Positions 7,435 to 16,560 of a stretch of DNA of 33,586 bases are shown here, in pieces; within the stretch, counting starts at the first letter, position 1, and each line of letters opens with the position of its first letter. This DNA is from an uncultured Chitinophagaceae bacterium (GTDB lineage Bacteria > Bacteroidota > Bacteroidia > Chitinophagales > Chitinophagaceae), in NCBI GenBank assembly GCA_903904335.1, contig CAIVCF010000134.1, positions 1-33,586 of the forward strand, given 5' to 3'. The position numbers and the translations under genes were made by a program. The notes under the pieces were generated by a model, which worked only from the letters and a program-made list of their open reading frames with translations, did no database searches and was not told where the DNA came from.

Positions 7435-8754
7435 TTACATAGCAGCACTAACGTTTGGTACATTATTATTTAGTACACCTGTATTATTTACAACTGCCGG
7501 AAGAATATCTTTTCCTTCCATTTGTTCTACGTTTCTTGCAACACTTAAAATAATTCCAATAGCGCCGCAAGTAAATAAAAACGAACTTCCACCCATACTA
7601 ACTAACGGCAATGTTACTCCTGTTACCGGAAGGAGATTTACGTTTACTGCCATGTTGGCAATAGCCTGAATAACCAACGTAAAACTCAATCCCAGTGCGA
7701 GAAAGGCTCCGAATGCATAAGGGCATTTTCGAAAAATCCGGATGCATCGAAATAAAAAGATCAGATAAATAAAGATGATGATTGCACCACCTAACAAACC
7801 GTATTCTTCAATGATGATGGAATAAATAAAATCGTTATAAGCCTGTGGCAAATAATTTCTTTGGCGACTATTACCCGGGCCCAAGCCCATAAAAATATTT
7901 CCATTAGCAATAGCAATTTTTGCCTGTTGTACCTGATATGGCACTTCAGCATCTTTTGCATACCTGAAATCCTGCACACGTTTTACCCATGTACCGAAAC
8001 GACCGAATGATTTTATCTTTTCGGAAGTTGTTGAAACAGTTGTTGTTTCCTTTTTCTTTCCGTCATAAGTCAGTACAGCAACTGACACAATGATACCAAT
8101 TGGGATCATTGCAATTAATATCAACAACAAAATATGTTTGATACTTATTCTTCCAATGAACATCAGCAACAAAGAAGTGGCGCCTGTTAATAACGCGTTC
8201 GATAAATTAGCCGGCATGATTAAAGCGCAGATCACCACCACAGGAATCAATGCAGGTAAGAATCCCTTTTTAAAATCTTTGATCACTTCCTGTTTCTTGC
8301 TCAATATTCTTGAGAGATACATGAATAAAGCAAGCTTGGCAAAATCACTTGTTTGGAATGTCATGTTGATGATGGGAAGCTTTATCCATCTGCTTCCTTC
8401 ATTAATTTTGGCACCGAAGAATAAAGTATAGATCAACAATGGAATCGAAATCAAAAATAATATTGTTGCTACACGAGAAAAGATTGTATAATTAATTCGA
8501 TGTAAAAAATAAATGATGAACATGCCCACCATCATAAATGCTAATTGTTTGAACAGATACACCTCATTATTCCCTCTGTTCATTTTATATGCCAACGAGC
8601 CTGTTGCACTGTACACCACCAATACTGAAATAATTGCAAGCAATATCACAATACCCCAGATATATTTATCACCTCTGGTGCGTTGCATCAGTTGCGATCG
8701 CATTCCTTCAACTGAAGGAATTTGAGAAAATAATTTATCTGTGGTTTCTAACAT
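7435..8754 (-). CDS. ftsW: Septal peptidoglycan polymerase FtsW (SEDS family)
   Basis: Polytopic SEDS protein that polymerises lipid II at the septum with FtsI. About ten hydrophobic helices are visible. The family segment IFMGLGPGNSRQRNYLPQAYNDFIYSI lies in the large periplasmic loop region, followed by EEYGLLGG, and VNLLPVTGVTLPLVSMGGSS near the C-terminus is diagnostic. I start it at ATG 8754, one base after the murD stop, giving 439 residues; a longer frame would run back into murD. Even so, about 25 residues precede the first helix, partly encoded by a perfect 9-bp palindrome at 8702-8721 that resembles the dispersed repeat hairpins. Confidence 0.95.
   Translation of the reverse strand: MLETTDKLFSQIPSVEGMRSQLMQRTRGDKYIWGIVILLAIISVLVVYSATGSLAYKMNRGNNEVYLFKQLAFMMVGMFIIYFLHRINYTIFSRVATILFLISIPLLIYTLFFGAKINEGSRWIKLPIINMTFQTSDFAKLALFMYLSRILSKKQEVIKDFKKGFLPALIPVVVICALIMPANLSNALLTGATSLLLMFIGRISIKHILLLILIAMIPIGIIVSVAVLTYDGKKKETTTVSTTSEKIKSFGRFGTWVKRVQDFRYAKDAEVPYQVQQAKIAIANGNIFMGLGPGNSRQRNYLPQAYNDFIYSIIIEEYGLLGGAIIIFIYLIFLFRCIRIFRKCPYAFGAFLALGLSFTLVIQAIANMAVNVNLLPVTGVTLPLVSMGGSSFLFTCGAIGIILSVARNVEQMEGKDILPAVVNNTGVLNNNVPNVSAAM
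8691..8721 (+). repeat. Repeat-like hairpin inside the ftsW 5' coding end
   Basis: GTTGC (8691-8695) is followed by ATTCCTTCA (8702-8710) and TGAAGGAAT (8713-8721), a perfect 9-bp inverted repeat with a 2-nt loop. The left flank and arm sequence resemble copy A (GTTGC, then ATTCTTTC/GAAAGAAT), again with a paired base change. It encodes the IPSVEG stretch of the FtsW N-terminus. Chance cannot be excluded. Confidence 0.4.
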
Positions 8755-8755
8755 C

Positions 8756-10096
8756 TTATAATTCTTTAACTGCTTCTTTAAATTGTTTGCCTCTGTCCTC
8801 ATAATTTTTAAACAGATCAAAACTGGCACAAGCGGGACTTAATAAAACCACATCACCTTTTGTTGCTAATTTAAAACTTGCAGTTACTGCTTCTTTAGCG
8901 CTTTGTGTTTCAACAATAGAAGGAACAATATCTTTAAATGCAGCAATGATCTTTTTGTTGTCAACACCCATACAAACAATGGCTTTTACCCGTTCTTTTA
9001 CCAGATCAGCGATCAACGAATAATCATTACCCTTATCCGTTCCGCCCAATATCAACACGGTTGATTTGTTCATACTCTCCAGAGCGAACCAGGTACTGTT
9101 TACGTTGGTTGCCTTACTGTCGTTGATGAATTCAACACCGCGTACCGACGCAACGAATTCCATTCGGTGTTCGAGGCTCTGAAAATCCTTCACAGCTTCA
9201 CGGATTTTTTCTTTGCGGATGCCAACGGTGGTGGCTGCAATGCAGGCTGCCATAGTGTTGTAGTTATTGTGCTTGCCTTTTAAAGCAAAATCATAAATGC
9301 TCATGCTTACTCTTTCTTCTTGAATACGGAGCATCATCTGATCGCCTTTGATGTAGCCGCCTTTTTTAATTTCATGTTTCATAGAGAATGGTAATGGGTT
9401 AGTATGGGTGGTTAGTAAATCAAAATTTTTTGTGACTATCTCATCATCATCATTGTAGATGAAATAATCGTTTGCTGTTTGGTTATTAATAATCTTAAAC
9501 TTACTGTTGACATAGTTTTCGAATTTGTATTCATATCTGTCGAGATGATCTTCAGTTATGTTTAACAACATCGCTATGTCAGCACGAAAAGTTTTTATAT
9601 CGTCTAATTGAAAAGAACTGATCTCGGCTACATACCAATCTTTCGGATCTTCTGCCACTTGCTTTGCAAATGAGTAACCTATGTTTCCAACTAATGCACA
9701 ACTCAATCCCGCTGTTTCTAAAATGTGATACGTTAATGCAGTGGTCGTACTTTTTCCGTTACTTCCGGTAATAGCAATTATTTTGCTGTTGCCTTTAAAC
9801 CTGTATGCCAGTTCAATTTCACTGATTACTTCAATTCCTTTAGCACGAATGGCTTTCACCATTTCATTTTTTTCAGGAATACCCGGACTCTTCATCACTT
9901 CAGTCGCATTCAAGATTTTTTCAGAAGTATGTTTGCCTTCTTCAAATTCAATTCCATTTTCAATGAGCTCTTGTTTATATTTTTCCTTTATCACACCAGC
10001 ATCGCTCACAAATACTTCGTAACCTTTTTGCTTTCCTAATAATGCAGCACCAACTCCACTTTCACCTCCGCCAAGTATTACTAATCTGTGTTTCAT
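8756..10096 (-). CDS. murD: UDP-N-acetylmuramoylalanine--D-glutamate ligase
   Basis: Cytoplasmic Mur ligase that adds D-Glu to UDP-MurNAc-L-Ala. The N-terminal nucleotide-sugar domain begins RLVILGGGESGVGAALL (residues 4-20), the ATP loop ITGSNGKSTTTA is at 109-120, and DSKATNVNSTWFAL in the C-terminal half matches the family's N-x-x-S/A-x-x-x-A/S region. Length 446 is typical. The ATG at 10096 is preceded by an A-run that belongs to the head of repeat copy D, so this gene's leader is supplied by the repeat. It is separated from mraY by 163 bp and abuts ftsW by one base. Confidence 0.97.
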   Translation of the reverse strand: MKHRLVILGGGESGVGAALLGKQKGYEVFVSDAGVIKEKYKQELIENGIEFEEGKHTSEKILNATEVMKSPGIPEKNEMVKAIRAKGIEVISEIELAYRFKGNSKIIAITGSNGKSTTTALTYHILETAGLSCALVGNIGYSFAKQVAEDPKDWYVAEISSFQLDDIKTFRADIAMLLNITEDHLDRYEYKFENYVNSKFKIINNQTANDYFIYNDDDEIVTKNFDLLTTHTNPLPFSMKHEIKKGGYIKGDQMMLRIQEERVSMSIYDFALKGKHNNYNTMAACIAATTVGIRKEKIREAVKDFQSLEHRMEFVASVRGVEFINDSKATNVNSTWFALESMNKSTVLILGGTDKGNDYSLIADLVKERVKAIVCMGVDNKKIIAAFKDIVPSIVETQSAKEAVTASFKLATKGDVVLLSPACASFDLFKNYEDRGKQFKEAVKEL

Positions 10097-10152
10097 TTTT
10101 TGTTACCAGCTTTTGTTTTTCATGTCATCTTAGTTGCGTCGCACTCTTGTGC
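10096..10152 (+). repeat. Dispersed repeat copy D1 with head module at the murD start
   Basis: The first 20 bases (T6 followed by GTTACCAGCTTTTG) form the head module shared with copies E and G, and its first T is part of the murD start codon. The core GTTGCGTCGCACTCTTGTGC is at 10133-10152. Read on the minus strand, the head encodes ATG-AAA-AAC-AAA-AGC-TGG-TAA (10123-10103), a mini-ORF that ends 6 bases before the murD ATG. Confidence 0.8.
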
Positions 10153-10172
10153 TTTTTGTTCATTTATAATCT

Positions 10173-10205
10173 GAACGTACAAATGAGTGACACAACTTCA
10201 GTTCA
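10173..10205 (-). repeat. Dispersed repeat copy D2, inverted relative to D1
   Basis: On the minus strand it reads GAACTGAAGTTGTGTCACTC and continues ATTTGTACGTTC, a diverged family core with the palindromic GAAC/GTTC ends seen in copy F. Together with D1 it makes an inverted pair about 20 bp apart in the mraY-murD gap, able in principle to fold into one long stem-loop. The rest of the gap up to 10259 is AT-rich with no other feature seen. Confidence 0.65.
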
Positions 10206-10259
10206 TTTTTATTCAATCGCTTGCTGTATAATCAAATAACTTTCATTTCACTATTCACT

Positions 10260-11573
10260 TTATCGAATTTTCAATGTCATAATACTTGCTACTACCAATA
10301 AAATGGTAATGATCAAAAAACGTAATGAAATTTTATTTTCATGAAAACCTTTCTTCTGATAATGATGATGCAACGGGCTCATCAAGAAAACCCTTCTTCC
10401 TTCACCAAATTTTTTCTTGGTGTATTTGAAATAACTCACCTGAATCATTACACTTACTAATTCAACTAAAAACACTCCGCAAAAAATCGGGATCAATAAT
10501 TCTTTTCTAACAATAATGGCTAATGATGCAATTATGCCCCCAATCGCTAAGCTTCCGGTATCGCCCATGAAAACCTGCGCCGGATAAGTGTTGTACCAAA
10601 GGAAGCCGATACATGCACCTACAAATGCCCCAACAAAAATGGAAAGCTCACCAAGATTTGGTATGTACATAATGTTGAGATAATCCGCAAAAATGTAGTT
10701 ACCGCTTACGTACACAAATATTCCCAAGCCTGCACCAATGATGGCACTTACACCGGCAGCTAATCCATCAATTCCATCGGTCAGATTTGCTCCGTTACTT
10801 ACAGCAGTAATGATGAATGTGACAATTAAAATATAAATGATCCATGTATATTTTTCTGCATCTGTTCCCATCCAACTGATCAACTTGCTGTAATTGAATT
10901 CATGATTCTTTACAAAAGGAATTGTTGTAATGGGGGTCTTTACTTTTCTGAAATAATGTGTTGTTCCGTTATTTGTTCTAACAACAATATTTGAATCTTT
11001 TGCAAGCTTTTCTCCCTTTTGTAAATAGGTGCGTGCATCACTTGAAAAAATCTCTCTTTCTACTGTTACAGCTTCACTAAAATAAAGTGTAACACCGATG
11101 ATTATTCCCAATCCAACCTGACCAATTATTTTTGAAATGCCTGCTAAACCATCGCTGTCTTTCTTTTTATATGCCTCACCTTTTTCTTTTGCGATCCTTC
11201 TTGCACGTATTTTAAAATAGTCATCTAAAAAACCTATGATACCCAACCAAACTGTACAAAGAATCATTAGTCTGATATAAACCTTATGTAGATTGGCAAA
11301 CATTAATGTTGGTATCAATATGCTCAACAAAATAATGATGCCGCCCATTGTTGGTGTCCCTTTCTTTTGCATCTGTCCTTCTAAACCAAGATCACGAACG
11401 CTTTCACCTATTTGTTTTTTCTGCAAGAAAATAATCATTTTATGACCATAAATAGTTGCTATCAATAACGACAATACAATGGTCATTGCAATTCTGAAAG
11501 TCAGGTATTGAAATAATCCTGCTCCGGGAAAATTGTAATGCTCTTGCAACCATGTGAAAAAATAATACAGCAT
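10260..11573 (-). CDS. mraY: Phospho-MurNAc-pentapeptide transferase
   Basis: Polytopic membrane enzyme that transfers phospho-MurNAc-pentapeptide to undecaprenyl phosphate, making lipid I. The family marks are [11 protein letters not shown] at about residues 70-80, the paired Asp FLDDYFK at 115-121, [12 protein letters not shown] at 263-274, and the C-terminal [12 protein letters not shown] histidine motif. At 437 residues it is about 75 longer than E. coli MraY. The extra length is a hydrophilic insert at about 170-240, between the LYFSEAV helix end and the next helix. Related Bacteroidota proteins are also long, so this is probably a lineage trait. It lies 3 bases after the murE stop. Confidence 0.97.
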   Translation of the reverse strand: MLYYFFTWLQEHYNFPGAGLFQYLTFRIAMTIVLSLLIATIYGHKMIIFLQKKQIGESVRDLGLEGQMQKKGTPTMGGIIILLSILIPTLMFANLHKVYIRLMILCTVWLGIIGFLDDYFKIRARRIAKEKGEAYKKKDSDGLAGISKIIGQVGLGIIIGVTLYFSEAVTVEREIFSSDARTYLQKGEKLAKDSNIVVRTNNGTTHYFRKVKTPITTIPFVKNHEFNYSKLISWMGTDAEKYTWIIYILIVTFIITAVSNGANLTDGIDGLAAGVSAIIGAGLGIFVYVSGNYIFADYLNIMYIPNLGELSIFVGAFVGACIGFLWYNTYPAQVFMGDTGSLAIGGIIASLAIIVRKELLIPIFCGVFLVELVSVMIQVSYFKYTKKKFGEGRRVFLMSPLHHHYQKKGFHENKISLRFLIITILLVVASIMTLKIR

Positions 11574-11576
11574 ATA

Positions 11577-13040
11577 TTATTTGCTTAATGATTCAAACAT
11601 TTGTTTTAAAATAGCTTTGTCGTCGAAAGGATGTTTTATACCATTGATGTCCTGATATTTTTCATGCCCTTTTCCTGCAACTAAAATGATGTCTTCTCCT
11701 TTTGCCAAACTGACAGCAGTTTTAATTGCTTCTTTTCTATCAACGATAGAAATAAATTTTCTTTTTGCTGAACTACTTAATCCGGCTTCCATATCTAACA
11801 AAATTTGATTGGCGTCTTCTGTTCTCGGGTTGTCACTTGTGAAGATGGCTTTATCACTTAAGTCGCAGGCTGTTTGTGCCATTACCGGGCGTTTCGTTTT
11901 ATCCCTATCACCACCACATCCAACAACTGTTATTATTTGTTCGTGGCCTTTTCTTAATTTTTTTATTGTTGATAAAACATTTTCCAATGCATCTGGAGTA
12001 TGAGCATAATCAACTATTCCAATGATCAAATGACTACTGATGATATAATCGAATCTTCCTTCTGCGCCGGTCAATAGACTCAAGGCCGTTAATACTTCTT
12101 CTTTGTTTTCATGCAAACAAATAGCTGCACCATAGACCGCAAGCAAATTATATGCATTGAATTCACCAATCAATCTGAAATGCACTTCTGTATCATTCAC
12201 CAACATTTGCAAACCGGTAAGTGCGTTATCTAAAATCTTTCCCTTGAAATCGGCAACAGTTTTTAAACTGTAGTAATATTTTTTAGCATTGGTATTTTGC
12301 AACATCACTTCACCTCGTTTATCATCACGATTAGAAACAGCAAAGGCAGAAGATGGCAGGCAATCGAAGAAACTCTTCTTTACTCTGATGTACTCATCAA
12401 AGGTTTTGTGATAATCCAGATGATCGTGAGTGATGTTGCTGAAAATACCTCCTGTAAACTGTAAGCCGGTTATTCTATGTTGATGAATGGCATGACTGCT
12501 GCATTCCATAAAAACATGGGTGCAACTTTCATCAAGCATTTGTTTTAATAATGCATTCAAACTAATTGCATCAGGTGTTGTATGTGTTGATGGAATGATA
12601 TCACTCGCAATTTGATTTTGCACTGTACTGATCAATCCACATTTGTAACCCAATTGCGTAAATAGTTTGAACAGAACTGTTGCAATCGTTGTTTTGCCAT
12701 TTGTTCCGGTAACACCAACCAGCTTTATCTTAGTTGATGGCTCATCATAAAAATTATGAGCAACATAAGCAACAGCTTCATGTGTGTTATTCACTTGAAC
12801 ATAAGTAATGCCTTTAACAAGTTCTACAGGCAATGCTTCGCACAAAATTGATTTGGCGCCTGATGCAATTGCTTTATCGATGAATTGATGTCCATCTGCT
12901 TTTTCACCGTGAATAGCAACAAACAAAGTCCCTTCACTCACTTTGCGTGAATCGATCTGCACATCTCTCACTTCTACACTTGTGTTTCCCTGCACTTGCT
13001 TGAGATGAACTTTGTATAATATGTCCAGTAATTTTTTCAA
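11577..13040 (-). CDS. murE: UDP-MurNAc-tripeptide synthetase (meso-DAP type)
   Basis: Cytoplasmic Mur ligase that adds the third residue of the stem peptide. The UDP-binding start has DSRKVSEGTLFVA at about residues 30-42, the ATP loop GVTGTNGKTT at 109-118, and HTTPDAISLN at 153-162. The DNPR motif at 403-406 marks meso-diaminopimelate specificity rather than lysine, so the peptidoglycan should be DAP-type. GKGHEKYQ lies near the end. Length 487 is normal. The start codon is TTG (13038-13040), one base after the ftsI stop; the N-terminus then aligns with the family's usual start, and no suitable ATG is nearby. Confidence 0.96.
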   Translation of the reverse strand: MKKLLDILYKVHLKQVQGNTSVEVRDVQIDSRKVSEGTLFVAIHGEKADGHQFIDKAIASGAKSILCEALPVELVKGITYVQVNNTHEAVAYVAHNFYDEPSTKIKLVGVTGTNGKTTIATVLFKLFTQLGYKCGLISTVQNQIASDIIPSTHTTPDAISLNALLKQMLDESCTHVFMECSSHAIHQHRITGLQFTGGIFSNITHDHLDYHKTFDEYIRVKKSFFDCLPSSAFAVSNRDDKRGEVMLQNTNAKKYYYSLKTVADFKGKILDNALTGLQMLVNDTEVHFRLIGEFNAYNLLAVYGAAICLHENKEEVLTALSLLTGAEGRFDYIISSHLIIGIVDYAHTPDALENVLSTIKKLRKGHEQIITVVGCGGDRDKTKRPVMAQTACDLSDKAIFTSDNPRTEDANQILLDMEAGLSSSAKRKFISIVDRKEAIKTAVSLAKGEDIILVAGKGHEKYQDINGIKHPFDDKAILKQMFESLSK

Positions 13041-13041
13041 A

Positions 13042-15156
13042 TCAGTTCAATAAAATATTTATGATCTGCCCTTTTGCAATTGGTGTTCCCGCTGCGATGG
13101 ACTGATCTTCTACTCTCCCTTTTCCTTTTATATTTAATTTCAATCCAATATTTTCACACAGAAACACTGCATCTTTTAAACCCATTCCTTTTAATTGAGG
13201 CATGGTACCTTCATTTATTTTTCTGTTGATCAATACAACAGAGCCTTTATTGCTGCTCATATTTACCCAATCGTCAGTAATAGAAGTGGAATCGCTATAA
13301 TGCAGTTGCATTGTTTTCATCACTTGTTTCACATCCTCTTTCAATCCAACATAATTGAAATAGCTGCTGTCATTTTTATTGGATGAATTTTTAGTGTAAT
13401 TATTCTGGCGTACATAATTCAAATACAATCTGTCTGAAATTTCTTTAAACACAGGACCGGCAACATCTGCGCCGTGTCTCTTTAAAGCATGTGGCTTATT
13501 TTTTATCACAACCAGACAAGTATATTGAGGATCATCCGCAGGAAAATATCCTACAAAAGATGCCTGATAAATTTCATCAGTATACCCTTTGCTCCCATTT
13601 GCCACCAATGCAGTTCCGGTTTTGCCTGCAACTTTATAGGTTGCATTTTTGAAAATTCCTTTTGCAGTTCCTTCTGCACAAACTCCCTCCAAACATTCTT
13701 TCAATTGATGTAATACTGCATCATTACAAATCTTTTCATCAATTATTTTCGGTTCGATTTCTCTGATCAATTCTCCTTCTTCTTTTACAGCACTTACCAG
13801 ATAAGGACGCATCATCTTTCCATTATTTGCAATGGCATTATACAGTGTGATGGTTTGCAATGGTGTTACTTCGATATTGTAACCAAATGCCATCCAGGGC
13901 AATGTTGTAGAGCTCCAGTATTTGGTACCTGGTTTATAAATCACAGCATTTCTTTCTCCTTTGAGATCGATACCTGTCAAAGTATCTAAATGCATCTGAT
14001 GCAAATGGCGGATGAATTGATTGGGATTATTCCCGTAATTATTCCAAACCAATTTTGCCATACCTACGTTTGAACTGATTTCAAATGCTCGCTTTACAGT
14101 TACATCCAAATTTTCTTCATGCTTCTCACTGTCAAAAACAGTTTGGCCATTTATTTTCCAAACACCGCCTTCCAGATTAACTGTATTATTCAGAGAAATT
14201 TTTTTGTCTTCTAATAAAGACAACATCGTTGCCAATTTGAAAGTTGAACCCGGTTCTGAAGGGTTAATGGCGTAATTATAATCCTCGAAATATGAACCAT
14301 CATTTCTCTTACCAAGATTTGCAATGGCTTTTATCTTTCCGGTCTTTGTTTCCATCACTAAAGCACATCCATGTTCTGCTTCATTTTGTATCATCATCTT
14401 CATTAAAGCATTCTCCGTTATTTCCTGCACAAAAACGTCGATCGTTGTAACTATGTCTTTGCCGTTCTCTGCTTCTGTTTCAAAACCTCCTTCCACCGGA
14501 ACGCTTACCCCACCTGCAATGTAGCGCACCAACCTGCTGCCGCTTTTCCCTTTTAATAAACTGTCGTATGTTAATTCCAAGCCCACTTTAAAAGAATCCC
14601 TTGCCAATCCAATGGTTCGAAAAGCAAGCATATTGTAAGGATTCAAGCGCTTGCTTTTATCCACAGCAATAAAACCACTTTTATTTTTTCCTAATCTTAC
14701 CAATGGAAATGTTTTTAATTGTTGATATTCTCTGTATGAAATATTTTTTCTCAAGAAATAAAACCTGTCTTTATTTTTAAATCCTTCACTCAATATTTTT
14801 TTATACTCTCCTTCTGTTTGGTCTTTAAAAAGATCTGATAAATCGTAACTCAATGAATCCAGATTATCTTTAAACCTTTTCCCGTTTTTCTCCTGCAAAC
14901 CATCCGCACCAAAATCAATGTATATGTCAAACTGCGGAACACTGGTGCTTAACATTTCTCCATCTTCGCTGTAAATCGTTCCACGCTCTGCTTCCGTCGC
15001 TTCAGGTTTTATGTGCAGACTATCACTAATGTCACGCCAATGTTTGCCTTCAACCTGTTGTATGTAAAACGCTTTGCCGATAATTACAAATCCGACAATC
15101 ACTACTGCGATATAAGCCAGATACACTCTCCATAATATGTCGCGTTTTACATCCAT
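13042..15156 (-). CDS. ftsI: Division transpeptidase (class B PBP, FtsI type) with PASTA end
   Basis: Septal DD-transpeptidase that cross-links strands made by FtsW. There is one membrane anchor at about residues 11-29, a PBP dimerisation domain, then the transpeptidase domain with SxxK at 304-307 (GSTFK, Ser304 nucleophile), SSN at 361-363 and KTG at 512-514. The last 55 or so residues (GTMPQLKGMGLKDAVFLCEN and on) form one PASTA domain, common in PBPs of this phylum and absent from E. coli FtsI. Length 704. It follows ftsL by 12 bp and is one base from murE, so it is clearly in the operon. Confidence 0.96.
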   Translation of the reverse strand: MDVKRDILWRVYLAYIAVVIVGFVIIGKAFYIQQVEGKHWRDISDSLHIKPEATEAERGTIYSEDGEMLSTSVPQFDIYIDFGADGLQEKNGKRFKDNLDSLSYDLSDLFKDQTEGEYKKILSEGFKNKDRFYFLRKNISYREYQQLKTFPLVRLGKNKSGFIAVDKSKRLNPYNMLAFRTIGLARDSFKVGLELTYDSLLKGKSGSRLVRYIAGGVSVPVEGGFETEAENGKDIVTTIDVFVQEITENALMKMMIQNEAEHGCALVMETKTGKIKAIANLGKRNDGSYFEDYNYAINPSEPGSTFKLATMLSLLEDKKISLNNTVNLEGGVWKINGQTVFDSEKHEENLDVTVKRAFEISSNVGMAKLVWNNYGNNPNQFIRHLHQMHLDTLTGIDLKGERNAVIYKPGTKYWSSTTLPWMAFGYNIEVTPLQTITLYNAIANNGKMMRPYLVSAVKEEGELIREIEPKIIDEKICNDAVLHQLKECLEGVCAEGTAKGIFKNATYKVAGKTGTALVANGSKGYTDEIYQASFVGYFPADDPQYTCLVVIKNKPHALKRHGADVAGPVFKEISDRLYLNYVRQNNYTKNSSNKNDSSYFNYVGLKEDVKQVMKTMQLHYSDSTSITDDWVNMSSNKGSVVLINRKINEGTMPQLKGMGLKDAVFLCENIGLKLNIKGKGRVEDQSIAAGTPIAKGQIINILLN

Positions 15157-15168
15157 TCTTTCAAATAC

Positions 15169-15498
15169 CTATTTAGTTTTCTCTGCTTTTAATCTTTGCG
15201 GGACTTCGCTGCTTATCTTCAAACCCAATGGCTCTGCAGCTTTCAGCACTTGCGATTCTTCGCTCTTAAACATTACTTCACTTTTTAGTGTTTTATATTC
15301 GTATTGCAATTCTTTTAATTCATTTTGTGTTTTATTGATATTGCGAATGGTTTTATCAGCTGTATGACCATTAGCGATATATAAAACTGCCAACACACTC
15401 AGAAACAAAAAGAAATTCATGTTACCGGTTATCCATTGATAGCGGAATACTTTCTTCAATTGATTTTTTGATACTGTATTTGTTGTTGTTTCAGCCAT
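15169..15498 (-). CDS. ftsL: FtsL-like division protein
   Basis: Small bitopic protein of 109 residues. It has a basic N-terminal tail, one membrane helix at about residues 27-43 (MNFFLFLSVLAVLYIAN), then a heptad-like coiled coil (IRNINKTQNELKELQYEYKT) and a short C-terminal domain (LGLKISSEVPQRL). This is the layout of FtsL, which forms a complex with FtsB and FtsQ and activates FtsW-FtsI. The call rests on topology and on its place between rsmH and ftsI, because the family has little sequence conservation. The ATG at 15498 is preceded by the head module of repeat copy E. Confidence 0.88.
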   Translation of the reverse strand: MAETTTNTVSKNQLKKVFRYQWITGNMNFFLFLSVLAVLYIANGHTADKTIRNINKTQNELKELQYEYKTLKSEVMFKSEESQVLKAAEPLGLKISSEVPQRLKAEKTK

Positions 15499-15501
15499 TT
15501 G

Positions 15502-15559
15502 TTTTTTGTTACCAGCTTTTGCTTTTCATGTAATCGAGTGTTGCGTCGCACACTTCAAC
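15502..15559 (+). repeat. Dispersed repeat copy E with head module at the ftsL start
   Basis: The head (15502-15521) is identical over 20 bases to that of copy D1, and the core GTTGCGTCGCACACTTCAAC is at 15540-15559. On the minus strand the head encodes ATG-AAA-AGC-AAA-AGC-TGG-TAA (15529-15509), ending 10 bases before the ftsL ATG. It fills most of the 88-bp rsmH-ftsL gap. Confidence 0.8.
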
Positions 15560-15586
15560 TTTCATTTATCACTCAATATTTGTCAT

Positions 15587-16540
15587 TTATAATTTTTCTG
15601 CCACTCTCAACTTTGCACTTCTGCTTCTGTTATTTTTTTTCAATTCAACATCTGTTGCAGTAATGGGTTTCTTTGTTATTATTTTAAACACAGCATCTTT
15701 CGTTTCAGACATGAAAGGGTTATCAGGCATTTCGTCGAAACTGCCCTGGCGAAAAAAATTCTTTACCAACCTATCTTCTAATGAATGAAAAGTGATGATA
15801 GCCGCTCGACCACCTTGTTTCAATACAGCGGGTAACTGCTGTAACATTTCTTTTAATACCCCCATTTCATCATTCACTTCAATTCGTAAAGCCTGGAACA
15901 CTTGCGCCAAGTACTTGTTAGGATTGCCTTTCACCACTGGACTGATCAGCGATTTGAATTGGATAATATTTTGTGCAGGCAATTGTTTACGTTGCTGAAC
16001 AATATGCTTGGCCAATGTTTTGGAGTTAGTTACTTCGCCATACTGTTCAAATAATTTGTGCAGTTGTGGTTCAGTATAAGTGCGGATAATATCCGCAGCA
16101 CTTAACTCCTGACGCTGATCCATTCTCATATCCAAAGGGCCATTAAAGCGAATAGAAAAACCACGATCACCTTCATCAAACTGATGTGAGCTTACTCCGA
16201 GATCAGCTAAAATGCCATCTACCTGTTGCACTTTATGCAACCGTAAAAAACGTTGCAGGTGGCGAAAATTTTGCGGAACAAAGATTACCCGTTCATCAAC
16301 AGGTACATTTTTTTGTGCATCAGCATCCTGATCAAATGCAAATAATTTTCCATTCGCATTTAATTTTTCGAGTATCCCTTTGCTATGACCACCACCACCA
16401 AACGTGCAATCAACATAAACTCCATCCGGTTTAATATTAAGCGCATCGAGTGTTTCATGAAAGAGGACAGGGATGTGATAATTAGAATTTTCTGATTTGA
16501 GATTTTTGATTTGAGATTGATTTTCTTTTTGATCACTCAT
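15587..16540 (-). CDS. rsmH: 16S rRNA (cytosine(1402)-N(4))-methyltransferase
   Basis: Class I SAM-dependent methyltransferase (formerly MraW) that modifies C1402 in the ribosomal P site. The SAM-binding motif VDCTFGGGGHSKGIL is at about residues 43-57, GILADLGVSSHQFD follows in the first third, and ITFHSLEDRLVKNFF and NNRSRSAKLRVAEKL are in the C-terminal part. The family usually begins right at the YHIPVLFHETL segment, here residues 21-31; the first 20 residues are a polar extension with no alternative start inside it. Part of that extension is encoded by two copies of the 10-mer AATCTCAAAT (minus strand). It lies 20 bp after mraZ. Confidence 0.96.
   Translation of the reverse strand: MSDQKENQSQIKNLKSENSNYHIPVLFHETLDALNIKPDGVYVDCTFGGGGHSKGILEKLNANGKLFAFDQDADAQKNVPVDERVIFVPQNFRHLQRFLRLHKVQQVDGILADLGVSSHQFDEGDRGFSIRFNGPLDMRMDQRQELSAADIIRTYTEPQLHKLFEQYGEVTNSKTLAKHIVQQRKQLPAQNIIQFKSLISPVVKGNPNKYLAQVFQALRIEVNDEMGVLKEMLQQLPAVLKQGGRAAIITFHSLEDRLVKNFFRQGSFDEMPDNPFMSETKDAVFKIITKKPITATDVELKKNNRSRSAKLRVAEKL
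16495..16518 (+). repeat. Tandem ATTTGAGATT pair inside the rsmH start
   Basis: Exact copies of ATTTGAGATT are at 16495-16504 and 16509-16518, a period of 14. On the minus strand they encode part of the QSQIKNLKSE segment of RsmH. The same 10-mer pair appears ahead of the OmpA-family gene and, with one mismatch, ahead of scoB. Confidence 0.55.
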
Positions 16541-16560
16541 AATTCTTAATTCTTAAATCA

